From NCBI GenBank assembly GCA_031287815.1, contig JAITSM010000199.1, positions 1 through 14,047 on the forward strand: a DNA stretch of 14,047 bases, read 5' to 3'. Positions 8,109 to 13,783 of this stretch are shown here, piece after piece. Positions within the stretch are counted from its first letter, which is position 1, and each line of letters starts with the position of its first letter. The notes beneath the pieces are model-generated. The model did no database searches, was not told the DNA's origin, and worked only from the letters and a program-made list of their open reading frames with translations. The position numbers and the translations under genes were made by a program. Source of the DNA: Prevotellaceae bacterium. Lineage in GTDB: Bacteria; Bacteroidota; Bacteroidia; Bacteroidales; UBA932.

Positions 8109-9149
8109 TTAGCGGGCACAGCGGACGTATGCGTTCACATTGTCCCCTCCATACAGCCCTCGATAAAACACCACATCGCACTTGTTATACAGTGAGCGAA
8201 TACATTGAACATTTGTCGTATACACAAAAATTGCAGTATATGGATAGTCGTTACCGATACAAGTTGTGGTGTAATAAGACATATCAGCAGGCATATATGT
8301 CTTTGGCGCGGTTAATACTTCAGCTTTGCACATACACTCAAGCTCTTGTCCAGTTGTAATTCTCCATCCAATGCTTGTACATAAATCTCTAGTGTTCCAC
8401 GTAGGCATTCCGGCATCGGAATTTTTTACTTCTATCGTATTGCCCAAGCAGGTGAATACAAATGCATCGTCATCTTTTAAATCCCTGCAATAATCTCCAA
8501 CAGCCGTCAAACCCGGCGCACAAGTTCCGCCATTATGCGGCTGGTCGCGCCCTACACCGCCCGGACAACCGGTAGCATCGGTCAGTGAATTTATAACTGT
8601 ACCCACATATTGATCCCCGTCTTGTATTGTTCCGTTTCCGGTTATTATAAATGCTTGCGTGCCTTTCAGCGTATAAGTACCGCTGTTGTATGACGTCGCA
8701 TTCGGCGGGTAGTCGGTCGCATAGGCACAGGAATTGAATTTTTCGGGCGTACCATTTGCTAAAGTTACTTTAACTGTCGCAGCAAAAATGCTGGTAGTGT
8801 TGGATGCCGTTCCTTTTACCCATAGTCCGCGCGTGTTTCCGCTTACTTCGGTATATGTAAGCGACGAATACTGGTTGCCGCTGCCGCCGGTAATGGTAGT
8901 GGCACTCGGTACGAGCGTAGCCGGCGACCAGCTGCCTAAAGTGTTTGCGCCGGTTATCGGTTGAATATTCACAAACACCCACACTTCGTCGCGGTGGGTG
9001 GCGTCGCTGCCTTTCCACGATAAATCGAAGGTTACGGTTTTTGTTGTCGAATAATCCACTTTGGTATTTGCAATTGTTACCGGCGTGGTGCGCTGTGCGC
9101 TTGCTGTAATGCTTGCAAGCATTGTAAAAAGAAAGAGAATTTTTTTCAT
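8109..9149 (-). CDS. secreted Cys-rich protein with C-type-lectin-like (DUF1566/FISUMP-like) C-terminus
   Basis: The 346-residue protein opens with a clear Sec signal peptide (MKKILFLFTMLASITASA, probable cut before QRT), so it is exported. Residues about 24-130 form a Thr/Ser-rich beta domain with VDYSTTKTVTFDLSWKG and EVWVFVNIQPI. The rest carries twelve cysteines (141, 195, 210, 221, 234, 257, 272, 274, 297, 316, 324, 344), pointing to disulphides outside the cytoplasm. The last 90 residues, CTSIGWRITTGQELECMC then YYTTTC and ending NAYVRCAR, follow the DUF1566/FISUMP plan ('GWRLPT..E', then 'VRC.R' at the end), a C-type lectin-like fold used for surface binding and, in some Bacteroidota, as the variable target of diversity-generating retroelements. 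No reverse transcriptase or template repeat is in the window. A structured RNA lies upstream and may be its leader. Ligand unknown. Confidence 0.7.
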   Translation of the reverse strand: MKKILFLFTMLASITASAQRTTPVTIANTKVDYSTTKTVTFDLSWKGSDATHRDEVWVFVNIQPITGANTLGSWSPATLVPSATTITGGSGNQYSSLTYTEVSGNTRGLWVKGTASNTTSIFAATVKVTLANGTPEKFNSCAYATDYPPNATSYNSGTYTLKGTQAFIITGNGTIQDGDQYVGTVINSLTDATGCPGGVGRDQPHNGGTCAPGLTAVGDYCRDLKDDDAFVFTCLGNTIEVKNSDAGMPTWNTRDLCTSIGWRITTGQELECMCKAEVLTAPKTYMPADMSYYTTTCIGNDYPYTAIFVYTTNVQCIRSLYNKCDVVFYRGLYGGDNVNAYVRCAR

Positions 9150-9191
9150 GACATTATTATTTAATTATCTAAGGTTTAATATTTGCCTGTT

Positions 9192-9216
9192 GTCTATGTT
9201 CTATAAGCCTATGTTC
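9192..9216. repeat. short direct repeat in the leader of the secreted protein gene
   Basis: CTATGTTCT occurs at about 9194-9202 and again at 9208-9216, a period of 14 nt. It lies between the long leader hairpin and the ATG of the secreted protein gene. The role is unknown. Confidence 0.5.
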
Positions 9217-9227
9217 TGTTTTTGCTT

Positions 9228-9294
9228 TTCGCAGCATTGGGGCTGTTTTGCAAACACAAACTTCTTTATATAAACAACCCCCCCTTGCTGCGAA
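9228..9294 (-). promoter_or_regulatory. long leader hairpin with a competing alternative pairing
   Basis: TTCGCAGCA (9228-9236) is the exact complement of TGCTGCGAA (9286-9294). The stem extends inward through GGGG (9239-9242) against the C run (9278-9284) and TGTTT against AAACA. The 5-nt core GCGAA (9290-9294) can instead pair with TTCGC (9301-9305) across a 6-nt loop, so the two hairpins exclude each other. This lies between the structured RNA core and the secreted protein gene. On the minus strand no T run follows, so it is not a standard terminator. A switch between forms is an inference. Confidence 0.6.
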
Positions 9295-9511
9295 TTTTTG
9301 TTCGCTGCCAATGCCATCGTTTAGATTTATTTTATAGTGTTTTAAAATCTAAAACGTAAACTTTAATTATCAATATTGAGGTTCTGCAATACCCATACTC
9401 AAAACAAATAAAGTCCACGTTTCTTGATTGAAGTTACTTTATTCATTGAGTATAGAAATTTTGCAGATTTCAACATTTGAACAAAGATTAACTATTCCAA
9501 AGAACTTAATA
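9278..9511 (-). ncRNA. structured RNA, copy 1
   Basis: On the minus strand a promoter (9518-9549) is followed by a long interrupted hairpin. TTGCAGA (9461-9467) pairs with TCTGCAA (9383-9389), TTGAGTAT (9446-9453) with ATACTCAA (9395-9402), and ACTTTATT (9436-9443) with AATAAAGT (9407-9414); the loop spans 9415-9435 (coordinates on the plus strand). The loop, the internal bulges and the 3' flank (AAGAAACGTGGA, AAAATTTC, GGGTATT, AGAACCTC as RNA) recur in copy 2 at the window end, where the stems differ but still pair. A second A/T-rich stem (9320-9328 with 9345-9353) and a GCGAA/TTCGC hairpin ending in a 7-G run follow. The ends are inferred from the promoter and the G run. It may be a stand-alone small RNA or the long leader of the secreted protein gene. 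The family is not one I can name. Confidence 0.65.
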
Positions 9512-9517
9512 ACGCTA

Positions 9518-9549
9518 CAAATATAAAACACTATTTTTGAATTTGCAAA
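9518..9549 (-). promoter_or_regulatory. Bacteroidota promoter for structured RNA copy 1
   Basis: On the minus strand TTTG (9549-9546) is followed after exactly 20 nt by TATATTTG (9525-9518), matching the two-part Bacteroidota consensus TTTG-N19-21-TAnnTTTG. Transcription should start near 9511. It is the only full promoter upstream of the secreted protein gene. Confidence 0.75.
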
Positions 9550-9592
9550 TAAATGGGTGATTTTTTTTGCCGTTTAGCGCCGGAGGCTGATT

Positions 9593-9626
9593 TTGGAACT
9601 TCCAAACTGAAATTGGGACGTCCCAA
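9593..9626. promoter_or_regulatory. pair of palindromes, possible operator
   Basis: TTGGAA-C-TTCCAA (9593-9605) and the perfect 14-bp TTGGGACGTCCCAA (9613-9626) share outer bases TTGG/CCAA. Their centres are about 20.5 bp apart, close to two helical turns. They lie between the divergent promoters of structured RNA copy 1 and folP, about 44 nt upstream of the RNA promoter's TTTG box. The arrangement suggests binding by a dimeric regulator, but the sequence could also be part of an interspersed repeat. Confidence 0.45.
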
Positions 9627-9709
9627 GCGGAACTATTTAAATATTCCCAAAACCATCACGAAAGGCTTCGGGATACTTTCGGGCATTCTCCACTCTCCAT
9701 TAAAATTAT

Positions 9710-9717
9710 TACCTTTG
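9710..9717 (+). promoter_or_regulatory. Bacteroidota -7 box before folP
   Basis: TACCTTTG matches TAnnTTTG and lies 27 nt before the ATG at 9745. An exact TTTG 19-21 nt upstream is missing. It argues that transcription starts near 9724, downstream of the earlier in-frame ATG at 9553. Confidence 0.55.
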
Positions 9718-9744
9718 CCGGGAATAAAACCAAAACAGGAAGAT

Positions 9745-10572
9745 ATGTGGAAAATAGGCGCGCAGCAACTATCGTTTGAACGCCCGGTGGTGATGGGAAT
9801 CGTGAATGTTACGCCCGACTCGTTCTTTGCGCAAAGCCGCTGTACGACGGAGGCGGCGGTTATCGAACGTGTGGGGCGGCTCGCCGGCGATGGCGCCGAC
9901 TGTATCGACGTGGGCGGCTGTTCCACGCGCCCCGGCTTTCCGGTGGCGACGGAAGCAGAGGAATACCAACGGTTGTCGTTTGCCTTGCAGGTTATCCGCA
10001 GGCATTTCCCCCACCTTCCACTGTCGGTGGATACGTTCCGCGCGGGCGTTGTGCAACGGCTGTACGAGCAATACGGCGCTTTTATCGTCAATGATATTTC
10101 CGCCGGCGAAGAAGACGCCGCCATGACGGCCACGGTGGCGCAGCTGCAACTGCCCTACATCGCCATGCACATGCGCGGCAACCCGCAGACCATGCAAGGC
10201 CTTACGGATTACGCCGACGTGACCAAGGAAGTAAAAGCGTACCTGCAGCAGAAACTGGCGGAACTGCATGCGCAGGGCGTTGCACAGGTAATCATCGACC
10301 CGGGATTCGGGTTTGCAAAAACGGTGGAACAGAATTATGCATTGCTGCGCAGCCTGCGGGAATTTACTGCGCTCGGCGCGCCGCTATTGGCCGGCGTTTC
10401 GCGCAAGAGCTTTCTCTGGAAGCCGCTCCACAGCGCCCCTGAAGAGATGCTGTGCGCCACCTCCGCCATTCATTTGTATGCCCTGTTGCACGGCGCAAAT
10501 ATCCTCCGCGTGCACGACGTAAAGGAAGCGCGGCAAATGGTAGAGCTTAGTTTTTTAGTCGACAGCCATTAG
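9745..10572 (+). CDS. folP: dihydropteroate synthase
   Basis: FolP joins p-aminobenzoate to the pterin diphosphate to give dihydropteroate, a cytoplasmic step of folate synthesis and the sulfonamide target. From the ATG at 9745 the protein has 275 residues, the family length, and starts MWKIGAQQLSFERPVVMG. Family motifs in order are GIVNVTPDSF (18-27), DVGGCSTRPG (55-64), SVDTFRA (94-100, D96), VNDISAG (115-121, N116), MHMRGNPQTM (141-150), IIDPGFGFAKT (183-193, D185), GVSRKSF (217-223, K221) and RVHDV (255-259), so the active site is complete. The frame stays open back to an ATG at 9553, but the extra 64 residues have no family counterpart and a -7 box lies at 9710. An AGGAAG sequence precedes the chosen ATG. 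comEC follows after 60 nt on the same strand. The TAG stop lies in a short repeat. Confidence 0.95.
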   Translation: MWKIGAQQLSFERPVVMGIVNVTPDSFFAQSRCTTEAAVIERVGRLAGDGADCIDVGGCSTRPGFPVATEAEEYQRLSFALQVIRRHFPHLPLSVDTFRAGVVQRLYEQYGAFIVNDISAGEEDAAMTATVAQLQLPYIAMHMRGNPQTMQGLTDYADVTKEVKAYLQQKLAELHAQGVAQVIIDPGFGFAKTVEQNYALLRSLREFTALGAPLLAGVSRKSFLWKPLHSAPEEMLCATSAIHLYALLHGANILRVHDVKEARQMVELSFLVDSH

Positions 10573-10586
10573 CCGGCAGCCGTTAG
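10563..10586. repeat. 14-nt period direct repeat over the folP stop
   Basis: CAGCCATTAG (10563-10572) recurs as CAGCCGTTAG (10577-10586), a 14-nt period (2 x 7). The first copy supplies the folP stop codon TAG. A second phrase-like repeat follows near 10612-10636 (ATCTGTG twice), overlapping the likely comEC start. Confidence 0.6.
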
Positions 10587-10632
10587 TTACATTTATATAA
10601 GCTGTGTAATCTGAAAAAATCTGTGTTCATCT

Positions 10633-12753
10633 GTGGGAAAAAATCGTAATTTGAATTCCTTAAATGAGACCTTGCAAAGAAACCCGTATGTGCGATTGAC
10701 TGTTGCATTGCTTGCGGGCATTGTGTGGCAAGCGTCTCCGTGGGGATTTGGTTTTCCTGTGCTGCTTATTGCGGCGGGGGCCGCGCTGGTTTATCTGGCT
10801 TTGCCGGCGATTCCTTACTTCCGCCGGCACGCCCGCCAGTGGGTAACAGGGAGCGCGGGGCTGGTTTGTTTATTTTTCGCCGGTGCGGCTATCCTGCAAC
10901 AGCAGCCCGCCGGCTCCTCGTTGCCGCTCGACGAGCCGCTGTGGCTGGAAGCCGAAGTTTGCGATAATCCGATAGTGAACGAACGTTTTTCAAAAGTGCA
11001 GGCTATCGTAAAAAAATATATCACCGCCGGCGACACCGCCGCTGCCAGCGAGAAAGTCATTTTATACCTTGCCGCCGACACTTTGCAGCCTGCGCCTGTG
11101 GCGGGCGCTACGCTATACGTACAGGCCAGCCTGTCGTCCATCCCGCCGCCCGGCAATCCCGACGAATTTGACTACCGCTCGTACCTGGCGCGGCGGAAAA
11201 TCTTCGCCTCCGCCTTTGTGCAAAAAGGGCGGTACATTACCGACAACCGCCTGTCCTTTTGGAAAACGTTACAGTATGCGCCTGTCCGGTGGCAACGGCG
11301 CGGATTGGAAATTTTTGCCGATAGCCCGGTCGGCGGGAAAGAATATGCGGTGCTGGCGGCGCTCACGCTGGGCAACAAGCAATGGCTCGACGACGACCTG
11401 CGGGCGTCGTACGTCGCTTCCGGCGCCATGCACATCCTCGCCGTATCGGGGCTGCACGTGGGGATTATTATGGCGGTGCTCGGTTTTATTTTTTCTTTCC
11501 TGAACAGAAAACGGCGCGGCATGGTTATTAAAAATATACTTATCATCGTTTTTTTGTGGATATATGCTGCCATCGTAGGATTTTCGCCGTCGGTAACGCG
11601 CGCCACCGTGATGTTTTCATTCCTGCTGATAGGGAAAATGTATTCCCGATCCCTCAGCACTTACAACTCTTTGGCGGCGTCGGCATTTTTTATTGCATGG
11701 TTTAACCCGCAGGTAATTTTTGACGCCGGCTTTCAACTCTCCTACTGCGCCGTGTTGAGCATTGTGTATTTCCAGCCGCGTATCGCCCGCCTGATTTACA
11801 TGCCCAATAAGTTCCTGAACGGCGTCTGGCAGCTGGCCACCGTTTCTGTCGCCGCACAACTCGGCACGCTGCCGGTGTCGTTGCTGAATTTTCATCTATT
11901 CCCCAATTATTTTTTGCTGACCAATATCTGCATCATCACGCTGACGGGCTTCATTGTGTACGGCGGCGTGGCGTTTCTGGTATTTCACCAGCTTCCGGCG
12001 CTTTCCACGCTTATCGGGTATGTGTTGCACGGTATGCTTTGGCTGCTCAACTTCATTGTTGAATTCATCGAAGCCCTCCCTTACGCTACAACGGGAAATA
12101 TTTACATCGGCCGGGTGCAAATGTTCCTGCTGGCAGGCATTATTCTGTTCATTGCCGGCTACGCCGCCCTTCCCAAACGGCGCTGGTTGTGGCTGGCCGC
12201 TTGCAGTGTGGCAGGGATTGCCGGGATTCATTCATGGCAAAATATACAACAGCACGAGCAAAAAATGATGGTGGTGTATAAAGTAAAAAACGCCTCCTGC
12301 ATTGAATTTGTCAATGGCAACAAGGGCGTGGCGCTGCGCAACAAAGAACATATTGCCGAAAACTTTTCGTATTACACCGGAAATTTTTTAATCAAACACG
12401 GGCTTGCCGCCCATGAGAAAACCTTTGAAACACGCATTGCACAAAGCGATACGATTATCGGAAATATTTGTTGCTACAACGGATTTATCGTCTTTGAAAA
12501 CGAATTGTACAAAATTCTGGAAAACGAACAGCTCGCCCGGCCTTTGCCTGCCATAGCTATCGACTACCTGATAGTAACCGGCGCCGCGCGCATGAAACCC
12601 GAACTGGCATTGCGCCGCTACGCGCCGAAGCAGTTGATTGTAGATGCTTCCGTGCCGCTGTACCGCGTACGGCAATGGCAGGAAGCGGCAGAAGCGCAAG
12701 CAATAAATTTTTACAATGTGCGGGAAAAAGGAGCTTTTGTGAAACAGTTATGA
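10633..12753 (+). CDS. comEC: ComEC/Rec2-type DNA uptake channel protein
   Basis: ComEC forms the inner-membrane channel through which single-stranded DNA enters during natural transformation. The 706 residues start with two membrane segments and a DUF4131-like domain (about 20-200), then the Competence domain (about 235-510). That domain has GAMHILAVSGLHVG (265-278), GFSPSVTRATVM (316-327), DAGFQLSYCAVL (364-375) and GTLPVSLLNFHLFP (411-424) amid many membrane helices. The tail (about 540-706) matches the metallo-beta-lactamase-like end of longer homologues in position, but no HxHxD or HHGS motif is visible, so its metal site seems lost, as in other short Bacteroidota ComECs. No ATG lies near the start; GTG at 10633 is used here and TTG at 10651 is an alternative. 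It probably shares the folP transcript. Its TGA stop sits in a TTATGAA repeat. Confidence 0.9.
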   Translation: MGKNRNLNSLNETLQRNPYVRLTVALLAGIVWQASPWGFGFPVLLIAAGAALVYLALPAIPYFRRHARQWVTGSAGLVCLFFAGAAILQQQPAGSSLPLDEPLWLEAEVCDNPIVNERFSKVQAIVKKYITAGDTAAASEKVILYLAADTLQPAPVAGATLYVQASLSSIPPPGNPDEFDYRSYLARRKIFASAFVQKGRYITDNRLSFWKTLQYAPVRWQRRGLEIFADSPVGGKEYAVLAALTLGNKQWLDDDLRASYVASGAMHILAVSGLHVGIIMAVLGFIFSFLNRKRRGMVIKNILIIVFLWIYAAIVGFSPSVTRATVMFSFLLIGKMYSRSLSTYNSLAASAFFIAWFNPQVIFDAGFQLSYCAVLSIVYFQPRIARLIYMPNKFLNGVWQLATVSVAAQLGTLPVSLLNFHLFPNYFLLTNICIITLTGFIVYGGVAFLVFHQLPALSTLIGYVLHGMLWLLNFIVEFIEALPYATTGNIYIGRVQMFLLAGIILFIAGYAALPKRRWLWLAACSVAGIAGIHSWQNIQQHEQKMMVVYKVKNASCIEFVNGNKGVALRNKEHIAENFSYYTGNFLIKHGLAAHEKTFETRIAQSDTIIGNICCYNGFIVFENELYKILENEQLARPLPAIAIDYLIVTGAARMKPELALRRYAPKQLIVDASVPLYRVRQWQEAAEAQAINFYNVREKGAFVKQL

Positions 12754-12765
12754 ATTATGAATTAG
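12748..12765. repeat. 7-nt repeat over the comEC stop
   Basis: TTATGAA occurs twice in tandem (12748-12754 and 12755-12761) and is followed by TTAG. The first unit contains the comEC stop codon TGA (12751-12753). Confidence 0.6.
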
Positions 12766-12780
12766 GCTAGCGCCGGAAAA

Positions 12781-12843
12781 CTCACGACTCACGACTAAAA
12801 ACTAAAAACTTATGACTAAAAACTCACGACTCACGACTAAAAT
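12781..12843. repeat. 9 x 7-nt tandem repeat upstream of nth
   Basis: Nine consecutive heptamers are exactly in register: CTCACGA twice, CTAAAAA twice, CTTATGA, CTAAAAA, CTCACGA twice and CTAAAAT. The last one overlaps the first two bases of the nth ATG at 12842, so the array forms the whole ribosome-entry region of that gene. An earlier in-frame ATG inside the fifth unit (12812) would add ten residues encoded purely by the repeat. Confidence 0.9.
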
Positions 12844-13480
12844 GCGTTATGAAAAAATTCTGGGCTGGTTTGCGGAACACAGGCCAGTGGCGGAATCGGA
12901 ACTGCATTACCGGAACCCCTACGAACTCATTGTGGCGGTGATTCTCTCGGCGCAATGCACCGACAAGCGCGTAAATATGGTTACGCCGGCGTTCTACAAG
13001 CGTTTCCCGACGCCGCAAAAATTAGCCAAAGCCAGCGTCGAAGAAATCTATGAACTTATCCGCAGCATCTCTTATCCCAATAGCAAAGCCAAGCATTTAA
13101 AAGGCATGGCGGAGATGCTGGTCGGCACCTTCCATTCCACCGTGCCTTCGGACGTCGAAGAATTGCAACGGCTACCCGGCGTAGGGCGGAAAACCGCCAA
13201 CGTCATTGCTTCGGTCATCTACAACCGCCCGGTGATTGCGGTGGATACGCACGTATTCCGCGTCGCCAACCGCACCGGGCTTGCCCATGCTTCCACGCCG
13301 CTGGAAACGGAAAAACAATTGACGCAACACATCCCCGACCACCTGCGCCCCATTGCGCACCACTGGCTGATTTTGCACGGCCGCTACGTATGCACCGCCC
13401 GCCAACCGAAATGCACCGAATGCGGCATCAAACCGTTTTGCGAATTTGGCATTAAAAGTGGGCAGGCGGGAGAGCAGTAG
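12842..13480 (+). CDS. nth: endonuclease III (DNA glycosylase/AP lyase)
   Basis: Nth removes oxidised pyrimidines from DNA and cuts the abasic site in base excision repair. From the ATG at 12842 the protein has 212 residues, starting MRYEKILGWFAEHRPVAESELHY as in Bacteroidales homologues. Features are LSAQCTDKRVN (35-45), the helix-hairpin-helix LPGVGRKTA (111-119) with catalytic Lys117, VDTHVFR with catalytic Asp135, HHWLILHGRYVC (173-184), and the four iron-sulphur cysteines 184, 191, 194 and 200 spaced C-x6-C-x2-C-x5-C. All active residues are present. The frame is open to an ATG at 12812, but those ten residues are encoded by a heptamer repeat and have no family counterpart. The last codons (GEQ then TAG) run into a GCAGTAG array that supplies the stop, so the C-terminal few residues may be a recent addition. 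It follows comEC by 88 nt. Confidence 0.96.
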   Translation: MRYEKILGWFAEHRPVAESELHYRNPYELIVAVILSAQCTDKRVNMVTPAFYKRFPTPQKLAKASVEEIYELIRSISYPNSKAKHLKGMAEMLVGTFHSTVPSDVEELQRLPGVGRKTANVIASVIYNRPVIAVDTHVFRVANRTGLAHASTPLETEKQLTQHIPDHLRPIAHHWLILHGRYVCTARQPKCTECGIKPFCEFGIKSGQAGEQ

Positions 13481-13515
13481 GCAGTAGGCAGTAGGCAGTT
13501 TTCAGTAGGCAGTAG
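13474..13515. repeat. GCAGTAG 7-nt repeat over the nth stop
   Basis: GCAGTAG occurs three times in tandem (13474, 13481, 13488), then a broken unit with TTT, then CAGTAGGCAGTAG to 13515. The first unit holds the TAG stop codon of nth. Confidence 0.85.
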
Positions 13516-13530
13516 CGGGCGCTTGTTTAA

Positions 13531-13547
13531 TGGAGAATGGAGAATGG
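13531..13547. repeat. TGGAGAA 7-nt repeat
   Basis: TGGAGAA occurs twice in tandem (13531-13537, 13538-13544) followed by TGG. It has the same 7-nt period as its neighbours but a different sequence. Confidence 0.55.
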
Positions 13548-13618
13548 GCTTACGCCGCCACTCTTCACTCATAAAAAACCTAATTTTCCCCAAAAAACAA
13601 CCTCAGTAGCCATGAGTC

Positions 13619-13684
13619 GTCCCGTAGGGACGGCAGGGCGGGGTGTTTATGCATAGTTCTACCAACATATTGTCCCTACGGGAC
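13619..13684. repeat. REP-like inverted repeat pair
   Basis: GTCCCGTAGGGAC (13619-13631) and GTCCCTACGGGAC (13672-13684) are exact reverse complements, and each is itself a hairpin with 5-bp arms (GTCCC/GGGAC). They enclose a 40-nt centre with no open frame. The layout is that of a REP-like or small palindromic mobile unit. The 13481-13746 region around it contains only such repeats and no gene. Confidence 0.75.
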
Positions 13685-13693
13685 AGCTCCAGC

Positions 13694-13737
13694 CACCCCT
13701 CACCCTTCACCCCTCACCCTTCACCCCTGTCACCCTT
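13694..13737. repeat. CACCCYT 7-nt repeat, six units
   Basis: CACCCCT and CACCCTT alternate in register from 13694 to 13728, five units, then GT, then a sixth unit (13731-13737). An open frame through here gives only a Ser-Pro-His-rich artefact. The array ends 10 nt before the TTTG box of the next promoter. Confidence 0.85.
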
Positions 13738-13746
13738 CTCCATTAA

Positions 13747-13777
13747 TTTGCTATTTCAAAAAACTTTTCTACCTTTG
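13747..13777 (+). promoter_or_regulatory. Bacteroidota promoter for structured RNA copy 2
   Basis: TTTG (13747-13750), a 19-nt spacer and TACCTTTG (13770-13777) give a complete match to the Bacteroidota promoter consensus. Transcription should start near 13784, with no start codon or recognisable protein directly downstream. Confidence 0.8.
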
Positions 13778-13783
13778 CACCCG

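Noticed and set aside
9278..9511. Retron or DGR template RNA
   Set aside because: No reverse transcriptase lies nearby, and no repeat of the lectin gene's 3' end occurs in the RNA.
12812..12841. Earlier ATG for nth
   Set aside because: The ten added residues are encoded entirely by the heptamer array and are not found in the family; the ATG at 12842 fits the usual N-terminus.
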